From the NCBI GenBank assembly GCA_023301645.1, contig JALZUH010000130.1, forward strand, positions 1-10,721: a DNA stretch of 10,721 nt. Reading direction: 5' to 3'. The notes under the pieces are model-generated. The model did not search any database, was not told where the DNA came from, and saw nothing but the letters and a program-made list of their open reading frames with translations. Origin of the DNA: Akkermansiaceae bacterium (GTDB lineage Bacteria; Verrucomicrobiota; Verrucomicrobiia; Verrucomicrobiales; Akkermansiaceae). The position numbers and the translations under genes are program-made. Every line of letters starts with the position of its first letter. The first letter of the stretch is position 1. Positions 5,710-10,721 of this stretch are shown here, piece after piece.

Positions 5710-8133
5710 ATGTCATTACTCCATAAGCTTACTGTTCTATCGGCTCTATTCCTAGGGCTGAATGTTAGCACCCCTTCGGCCTATGCTGACGAGCCCAAGT
5801 CGATCGACTATGAGAGCTTCCTCAGTAATCACGACATGATATGGGACAAAGTGCCGGATGGCTGGCAGGTAGCCCCCTTTAGTGGAAATGGGAATGTCGG
5901 CTTTTTGCTCTACCAAGGTATCGAGGAAAAGAAAAACACCATTGGGCTCCATGTCGGTAGGCATGATTACTACGATCATCGATTACCCCATGAGGATAAG
6001 CACATGCTCTGGATCTATCGCTGCCGACTACCACTTGGTCACTTCAAGCTCCAGTCTGAGGGCGACATCACCTCCGTCGATCTACGCCTTAGCCTTTGGA
6101 ATGCTGAGCTTACTGGCACGATTCACACGACTACGGGGTCTTATAAGATTCACGCACTCACCCATACTTCACAAGATGTCATCTATGTTCAGACTGATGC
6201 GTCGGAGCATGAGTCTGTCGTCATTACGTGGCATCCTGATGCCCCTTACAGCTCCGTAAAGACCGTATTTGATGAGGGTGGTGGCCCGAAGAATAGCTCA
6301 CACTGGGATGACATGCGGAAGGCTCCCTACCCCGCGCCGCCCAAGTATGAACTCAGCAAGCAGGGTGAAATGAACTTTTGTCTGCAAAAACTCTACAACC
6401 ACCGAGGAGAAACCACTACTGGCTGGAGAATCAAGGGTGATGCAGCCGGAAAGCAGCAGCTCATTACTAGTATCCACCATAGCTTCCCAGAGAAAAACAG
6501 TCTATCTGTCGTAACGGATAATCTTACCCGAGCGCAGCAATCACTCACAGAGGATCATTTTCTCCAATCACATCGCCAGTGGTGGCACGCATACTATCCG
6601 CAGAGCTTCCTCACGCTCAATGACACAGAAAAAGAAGCCTTCTACTGGATACAGATCTATAAGTTTGCATCTGCTACACGTGGTAATGGCCCGATTCTTG
6701 ACCTCATGGGGCCATGGTATAACAAAACGTTCTGGCCTATGGTCTGGGGTGACCTGAATGTTCAGCTCATTTACTGGACACACCTCACAGCTAATCGACT
6801 AGAAGCAGGTGAGTCACTGGTTAACAACGTTGATAAATACCATAACAACCTCGTCAATAATGCTCCAAAACGATGGGCTGACAGCGCGACAATGGGTGCC
6901 TTACTGCCTCAGGACATGGACTCACCCCGCGTATTACCAGATATGCTCGTCTGGCTACTCCATGACTACTGGCTGCACTGCGAGTATGCAGGTGATCGTG
7001 ACCGCATGCGCGAGGGGCTCTTCCCCATCCTCAAAAAAGCTGTCAATAGCTACCTCAACTACTTCGCCGAAAACCCCGTCGAATCAGCCAATAACACCAT
7101 CCACTTCAAAGAAAGCTGGTCGCCAGAATACCCCAATGGCAAGGGACAAGATATTAATTTCTCCCTCGCCCTTGTCCGTTGGAGCTGCCAGACGCTACTT
7201 GATCTCAATGACGAGCACCAGCTAGCTGACCCACTAGCCCAAAAGTGGCAGTATGTGCTCGACCACCTTGTTGATTACCAGACTGATGATAATGGCCTGC
7301 GCATTGGAAAAGATATCCCCTTTGATACGCCGCATCGTCACTACTCTCATCTACTCGGATTCTACCCATTGGCTGTGATCACCCCTGAGACGAAGGAGGA
7401 CAAAGCACTGCTCAAAACCTCTGTCGATCACTGGCTCAAGGTCACACTAGAGAGTGATATTGAAGTAAAGGCGATGCCTGCCACTGGCTACACCTGCACA
7501 GGTGCATGCTCGATGTATGCTTGGTTAGGCGATGGGCAAAACGCCTACCGCTACCTCGACATGTTTATCAAGCACCCAGGAGTAGCCCCTACGACGATGT
7601 ATGCCGAAGTCCAGTATAACCCTGTCATTGAGAGCCCGCTATCTTACGCTACATCGATTCATGACATGCTATTACAGAGCTGGGGTGGTAAGATTCGTGT
7701 TTTTGCAGGTGCCCCAGAGCGCTGGTCAGACATCGCATTTCAGAACCTCCGAACACAAGGCGCCTTCATCGTCAGTGCCAAGAAACAGCAAGGACTCACT
7801 CAATTTGTCAAAGTGGAGAGCCTAGTCGGCTCACGCTGCCTGATACAAACAGACATCCCCAATCCGAACATCTATATCAATGGCAAGCCAGCTACCGCTG
7901 ACCAAGCCAAGCTCACTAGCGATGGCTTCTATGAGCTAGCCATTAACAAAGGAGACAAAGCACTACTCTCAGCTACAGACATCGAGTCGACTGACCTCAG
8001 CATCGAACCCGTGCCCATTACCGAGGAAAATAAAAACCTCTTTGGACTCAGTGAGAAAACCAAACGACTCCCCGGACACAAGCACTACTACCCTGCCAAG
8101 CCGCCGAAATCTGCCATGTCATCAGATAAATAG
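5710..8133 (+). CDS. Secreted GH95-like glycoside hydrolase (alpha-L-fucosidase-like)
   Basis: An 807-residue exported protein with a signal peptide (hydrophobic core about 8-18, probable cleavage after AYA at 26). The N-terminal beta domain starts IWDKVPDGWQVAPFSGNGNVG (44-64), the opening typical of GH95-like and DUF5703-type proteins. The central part is rich in Trp, Tyr and His and looks like an (alpha/alpha)6 barrel. It contains FWPMVWGDLNVQLIYW (341-356), KESWSPEYPNG (467-477), TPHRHYSHLLGFYPL (540-554) and TGYTCTGACSMYAWLGDG (592-609). SPEY (471-474) aligns with the segment holding the GH95 general-acid Glu, giving Glu473. D-L-N (348-350) sits where GH95 fucosidases carry N-x-N. The C-terminal beta domain has SWGGKIRVFAGAP (657-669), then a Pro/Lys-rich tail. 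The family resemblance is good, but the substrate is inferred. No clear Shine-Dalgarno sequence precedes the ATG. It is divergent from the secreted hydrolase gene. Confidence 0.72.
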   Translation: MSLLHKLTVLSALFLGLNVSTPSAYADEPKSIDYESFLSNHDMIWDKVPDGWQVAPFSGNGNVGFLLYQGIEEKKNTIGLHVGRHDYYDHRLPHEDKHMLWIYRCRLPLGHFKLQSEGDITSVDLRLSLWNAELTGTIHTTTGSYKIHALTHTSQDVIYVQTDASEHESVVITWHPDAPYSSVKTVFDEGGGPKNSSHWDDMRKAPYPAPPKYELSKQGEMNFCLQKLYNHRGETTTGWRIKGDAAGKQQLITSIHHSFPEKNSLSVVTDNLTRAQQSLTEDHFLQSHRQWWHAYYPQSFLTLNDTEKEAFYWIQIYKFASATRGNGPILDLMGPWYNKTFWPMVWGDLNVQLIYWTHLTANRLEAGESLVNNVDKYHNNLVNNAPKRWADSATMGALLPQDMDSPRVLPDMLVWLLHDYWLHCEYAGDRDRMREGLFPILKKAVNSYLNYFAENPVESANNTIHFKESWSPEYPNGKGQDINFSLALVRWSCQTLLDLNDEHQLADPLAQKWQYVLDHLVDYQTDDNGLRIGKDIPFDTPHRHYSHLLGFYPLAVITPETKEDKALLKTSVDHWLKVTLESDIEVKAMPATGYTCTGACSMYAWLGDGQNAYRYLDMFIKHPGVAPTTMYAEVQYNPVIESPLSYATSIHDMLLQSWGGKIRVFAGAPERWSDIAFQNLRTQGAFIVSAKKQQGLTQFVKVESLVGSRCLIQTDIPNPNIYINGKPATADQAKLTSDGFYELAINKGDKALLSATDIESTDLSIEPVPITEENKNLFGLSEKTKRLPGHKHYYPAKPPKSAMSSDK

Positions 8134-8171
8134 TATCATCCCATCGCGACTGCCCCAATCTGGTATGATAC
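8133..8171. repeat. 7-bp inverted repeat just after the GH95-like gene
   Basis: GTATCAT (8133-8139, starting on the last base of the stop codon) and ATGATAC (8165-8171) are perfectly complementary around a 25-nt loop. There is no T tract, so it is at most a weak transcript-end structure. Confidence 0.3.
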
Positions 8172-8292
8172 GCCCTCATTAACTATAAGATCGCTTTACC
8201 CCCTCCCTAGCTCTGCAAATTGTGATCTTTAGCTGAAATCTGTGTTTTTAACCTTGAAGGAAGGTGTTCAATAGCTGCTTATTACAGGTATC

Positions 8293-9471
8293 ATGTTTGC
8301 ACCAAAGTGGAAAAAGGAAGCAGAGCTTCTCCTGAAAGCAGGTAAGAAGTTTCTTAACTACAAACGCGACCTGCTCAAACAGGATAAAATCGGCGAAATC
8401 CAATCTCGCCTGACTGACCTCAAGAGCACCATCAAAGCTGGTGACAAAGCCACATGTGACGAAGCCTCCAAGCAGCTTCAAGCAACCTGTGAGAACTCCC
8501 TCCCACGCAAACAAGCACAGACAGGCTGGATCGAAGAAAACCTCGAAGTCATCGTCGTCTCACTCATCGTCGTGCTCGGGTTTAGAACCTACATTCTGCA
8601 GCCATTCCGTATCCCAACGGGCTCCATGCAGCCCACGCTCAATGGTATTGTAGCCACAGCCATGCCCGCTGAGAAGAAGATGCCCAACATCCTTCTCCGG
8701 CAGCTCCACCGCGCCACACACGGCCGCACCTACGTCATCGACGATCTTGTCATCGACTCGGATAAAAGCCTCAGAAGAGACAATCCGATAACTCTTGCGC
8801 CTGTTCTCCACTTTTTCACACGCACGAAGCTCCACTTCGATGACGGTAGCACCATGACATTCCCAGGACCACCTGCTGTCTTAGAAAGTGCTACGGGTAT
8901 TAATAATCAATCAGGAGGGCGAAGCTTTGCCAAGGATACAGTCCTCTTTAGAGGTTACGTGACTACAGGTGACATGATCATCCTCGATAAGATGTCCTAC
9001 CACTTCCGCTCGCCCAAAAGAGGTGAAGTATTCGTCTTCGACACACGTGACATCAAGCAGATCCAACAAAACGCCAGACGCTCAGGCACACAAGCTGGCG
9101 CATACTATATCAAGCGCCTTGCAGGTGTCCCCGGTGACGAGCTAGAGCTTCGCAACATCGACAGAAAAGGAGCTGGTGATCTTTACATCAATGGTGAGCT
9201 AGCCAGTGAACACGGATTCAAGCATGTCATGTCTGAGCAAGACGGCTACAGAGGCTATGGTGCTATGGGTAAGTTCCGCTACGGTTCCACTCCCTTCAAG
9301 GCGAGAAAAAGCAAGCTATCAGGCATGAATGAATACATCGCCCTCGGAGATAATAGCTTCAGCTCATCAGACTCACGCGACTGGGGCACGGTGAAAGAAT
9401 TCAACGTCATGGGTCCGGCAGCCTTCACCCTCTGGCCCTTCATGAGCGGTCACTGGGGTATCATTAAGTAA
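8293..9471 (+). CDS. lepB: Signal peptidase I
   Basis: The membrane Ser/Lys protease that cleaves signal peptides from exported preproteins, here presumably including the two secreted enzymes next door. The 392-residue product starts with a charged, largely helical N-terminal region (about 5-70). One membrane segment follows (about 84-100), then the catalytic serine in FRIPTGSMQPTL (Ser111). The catalytic lysine is in YYIKRLAGVPGD (Lys274). The closing box GDNSFSSSDSRDWG lies at 352-365. Ser and Lys are about 160 residues apart, against about 55 in E. coli LepB and fewer in Gram-positive enzymes, so a large insertion (about 118-220) is present. The ATG at 8293 has only a weak AGG-type site 5 nt before it. 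The squalene synthase gene begins 10 nt after the stop, so both are probably on one transcript. The upstream gap (8134-8292) holds no element I would defend beyond a long-loop 7-bp inverted repeat. Confidence 0.94.
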   Translation: MFAPKWKKEAELLLKAGKKFLNYKRDLLKQDKIGEIQSRLTDLKSTIKAGDKATCDEASKQLQATCENSLPRKQAQTGWIEENLEVIVVSLIVVLGFRTYILQPFRIPTGSMQPTLNGIVATAMPAEKKMPNILLRQLHRATHGRTYVIDDLVIDSDKSLRRDNPITLAPVLHFFTRTKLHFDDGSTMTFPGPPAVLESATGINNQSGGRSFAKDTVLFRGYVTTGDMIILDKMSYHFRSPKRGEVFVFDTRDIKQIQQNARRSGTQAGAYYIKRLAGVPGDELELRNIDRKGAGDLYINGELASEHGFKHVMSEQDGYRGYGAMGKFRYGSTPFKARKSKLSGMNEYIALGDNSFSSSDSRDWGTVKEFNVMGPAAFTLWPFMSGHWGIIK

Positions 9472-9481
9472 TATATAGGTC

Positions 9482-10300
9482 ATGTCATCATCTGCTGAAA
9501 TAACACGTAAGGCTAAGTCAAATCTTGCCCTAGCCTTTATCTGTCTTCCTAAGGATCGTAAACGTGACATGATCACGTTTTACGCATTCTGCCGTATCAT
9601 TGATGATCTCGCAGATGACTTAGACATTCCCCTTGACCAGCGCATTGCAGGACTCGACGAATGGCGAAATGGACTGCAGCAAGGATTCAGCAAGCCTGAT
9701 GAACTACAGCAAGAAATCATCAGCCTCATCGAGCGTTACCATATTTCCAAACAACCCTTCCTCGACCTGATCGACGGCTGTTCCTCAGACCTCCATGTGC
9801 AGAGATTTAACTCATGGCAAGACTTGCAGGACTACACCTACCGAGTCGCTAGCTGTGTCGGAGTGATCTCCACCAAGATCTTCGGCTGCACCCATCCAGA
9901 CTCCGAGAAATACGCAGTAACACTAGGACACGCACTACAGCTTACTAATATCCTCAGAGACGTAGATGAAGACCTTCTCAATGGCGGTAGAGTCTACCTG
10001 CCACTCGATGACTTCGCAGCATTCCAATATAGCGAGCACGACCTAGAGGCACGTATCTATGATGACCGATTCGTCGCTATGATGACCTATCAAGCAGACC
10101 GTGCCGATGCACTCTACGCAGAAGCTATCGACCTGATAGCACCAGAAGACGCCAATGCCCTCAAAGCAGCAGAAGCCATGAGGAAAATCTACCAAGGTGT
10201 GCTCAAGAAAATGCGAGAGGATAACTTCCAAGTCTTCGGCCAGCGATACTCCCTGTCTAAACCTAAAAAAATAGCTATCTTACTATCGAGTCTATTCTAG
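9482..10300 (+). CDS. Squalene/phytoene synthase family protein, HpnD-like
   Basis: A trans-isoprenyl diphosphate synthase that condenses two prenyl diphosphates head to head. The 272-residue, all-helical product has both metal-binding Asp clusters. The first is DDLADD at 41-46, in YAFCRIIDDLADD. The second is DVDED at 160-164, in LQLTNILRDVDED, followed by GGRVYLP. The central YRVASCVGVISTKIFG (120-135) resembles HpnD (presqualene diphosphate synthase of the HpnCDE squalene route) more than CrtB to my eye, but CrtB/CrtM cannot be excluded. The likely substrate is farnesyl diphosphate, leading to squalene, hopanoids or C30 carotenoids. No hpnC, hpnE or desaturase gene lies in the window. It starts 10 nt after lepB with a weak AGG site, so it is probably co-transcribed. 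I see no clear terminator in the 70 nt after it. Confidence 0.88.
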   Translation: MSSSAEITRKAKSNLALAFICLPKDRKRDMITFYAFCRIIDDLADDLDIPLDQRIAGLDEWRNGLQQGFSKPDELQQEIISLIERYHISKQPFLDLIDGCSSDLHVQRFNSWQDLQDYTYRVASCVGVISTKIFGCTHPDSEKYAVTLGHALQLTNILRDVDEDLLNGGRVYLPLDDFAAFQYSEHDLEARIYDDRFVAMMTYQADRADALYAEAIDLIAPEDANALKAAEAMRKIYQGVLKKMREDNFQVFGQRYSLSKPKKIAILLSSLF

Positions 10301-10370
10301 CTACCTCACAACTTATCGGAGCTCTCCAATAACCAAGCGCATTTACCACAATAAACCTCACTCTCAATTT

Positions 10371-10712
10371 ATGAAAACACACACCCTAATCACACTCAGT
10401 GCAGCGGCAGGCTTACTCGCATCATGCAGCACGCCAAGCCCAGTGACGACGAGCATAGTGCCACCAACTCTCCCTGGAACAACCGATTCAGTCACAGCAC
10501 CAACACCTAAGACGGTAAAGAAAGTGATCTCCACCATTCCTGTGGCAACCAGTATTGAAGGTGAGCCAAACATGGTCATCAGCCCATACGCACCCTACAA
10601 TAAAATCGATGTGAGCGGCTACAAATCTGGCGACAAGGTCGGCGACCCATCGACTGTCAAAACCGATGGATCGACTGGAAAGAGCAACTTAAGAGTCTTC
10701 CTCCTCCCATAG
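10371..10712 (+). CDS. Small lipoprotein of unknown function
   Basis: A 113-residue protein with a lipoprotein signal peptide: basic start MKTH, hydrophobic core 5-17, and lipobox L-A-S-C with the acylated Cys at 19. It should therefore be anchored in the inner or outer membrane after processing by Lgt and LspA. The next 30 residues are rich in Pro, Thr and Ser and look unstructured. The C-terminal part has the segments ISPYAPYNKIDVSGYKSGD (70-88) and VGDPSTVKTDGSTGKSN, ending in RVFLLP. This looks like the only constrained portion and could be a short binding or assembly motif. I recognise no enzymatic family. No Shine-Dalgarno sequence precedes the ATG at 10371. The signal peptide, beginning exactly at that Met, supports the start. 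Confidence 0.75.
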   Translation: MKTHTLITLSAAAGLLASCSTPSPVTTSIVPPTLPGTTDSVTAPTPKTVKKVISTIPVATSIEGEPNMVISPYAPYNKIDVSGYKSGDKVGDPSTVKTDGSTGKSNLRVFLLP

Positions 10713-10721
10713 GCCCCGTTT

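Noticed and set aside
5882..6259. 125-codon plus-strand frame inside the GH95-like gene
   Set aside because: It is an out-of-frame shadow with low-complexity Ser/Leu/Arg content, while the main frame carries clear family motifs throughout this stretch.
6809..7225. 138-codon plus-strand frame inside the GH95-like gene
   Set aside because: It is another out-of-frame shadow, Thr/Ser-rich, covering the catalytic SPEY region of the real gene.
8161..8190. Possible lepB promoter (TATAAG at 8184-8189)
   Set aside because: The -10 match is only fair and the region at the right distance for a -35 box does not resemble TTGACA.
8248..8835. Minus-strand frames opposite lepB (8248-8514 and 8560-8835)
   Set aside because: Both are antisense to conserved LepB sequence, including the catalytic serine region for the second, and show no family features.

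Overview
The window reads as an ordinary chromosomal segment of a Gram-negative bacterium with moderate GC content. I think it is most likely a member of the Verrucomicrobiota (Rubritalea/Akkermansia-like), but this rests on protein style and gene content, not on a marker gene. Pointers are a long signal peptidase I with a large insertion, mostly weak or absent Shine-Dalgarno sequences, a lipoprotein lipobox, a squalene/phytoene synthase, and a secreted alpha/alpha-barrel glycoside hydrolase. I see no phage, plasmid, transposon or CRISPR hallmarks.

Layout. (1) Positions 1-104: the 3' part of a tRNA-Asn(GTT), cut by the window edge, followed by a strong intrinsic terminator. (2) 238-879 (+): 5-formyltetrahydrofolate cyclo-ligase. 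It converges on, and overlaps by 20 bp, a minus-strand pair: a PgpH-like membrane HD phosphohydrolase (1396-3018) followed by the rRNA maturation factor ybeY (860-1312). The pgpH-ybeY adjacency is the order seen in Firmicutes such as Bacillus and Listeria. (3) 3019-3170: a short tandem repeat and a minus-strand terminator. (4) 3171-4139 (-): an ABC-2-type permease with no ATPase gene beside it in the window. (5) 4280-5539 (-) and 5710-8133 (+): a divergent pair of exported enzymes, an alpha/beta hydrolase-like protein and a GH95-like glycoside hydrolase. They share a 170-bp control region and together suggest breakdown of a decorated polysaccharide. (6) 8293-10300 (+): lepB (signal peptidase I) and, 10 nt later, a squalene/phytoene synthase of HpnD type, probably one transcript. 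(7) 10371-10712 (+): a small lipoprotein of unknown function.

How they fit. The tRNA, folate, YbeY, HD and LepB genes are housekeeping (translation, one-carbon metabolism, probable cyclic dinucleotide turnover, secretion). The squalene synthase supplies C30 isoprenoids for hopanoids, squalene or carotenoids. The exported enzyme pair is the accessory, niche-adapting part. The oddities worth a second look are residue-level. YbeY has Asp where the third zinc-binding His is expected. The PgpH-like protein lacks the large extracytoplasmic domain. The secreted hydrolase has an S-x-S-x-G elbow and no visible acid after its presumed strand 7. The GH95-like enzyme has D-L-N where GH95 fucosidases have an N-x-N pair. 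I did not find a convincing undescribed multi-gene system.
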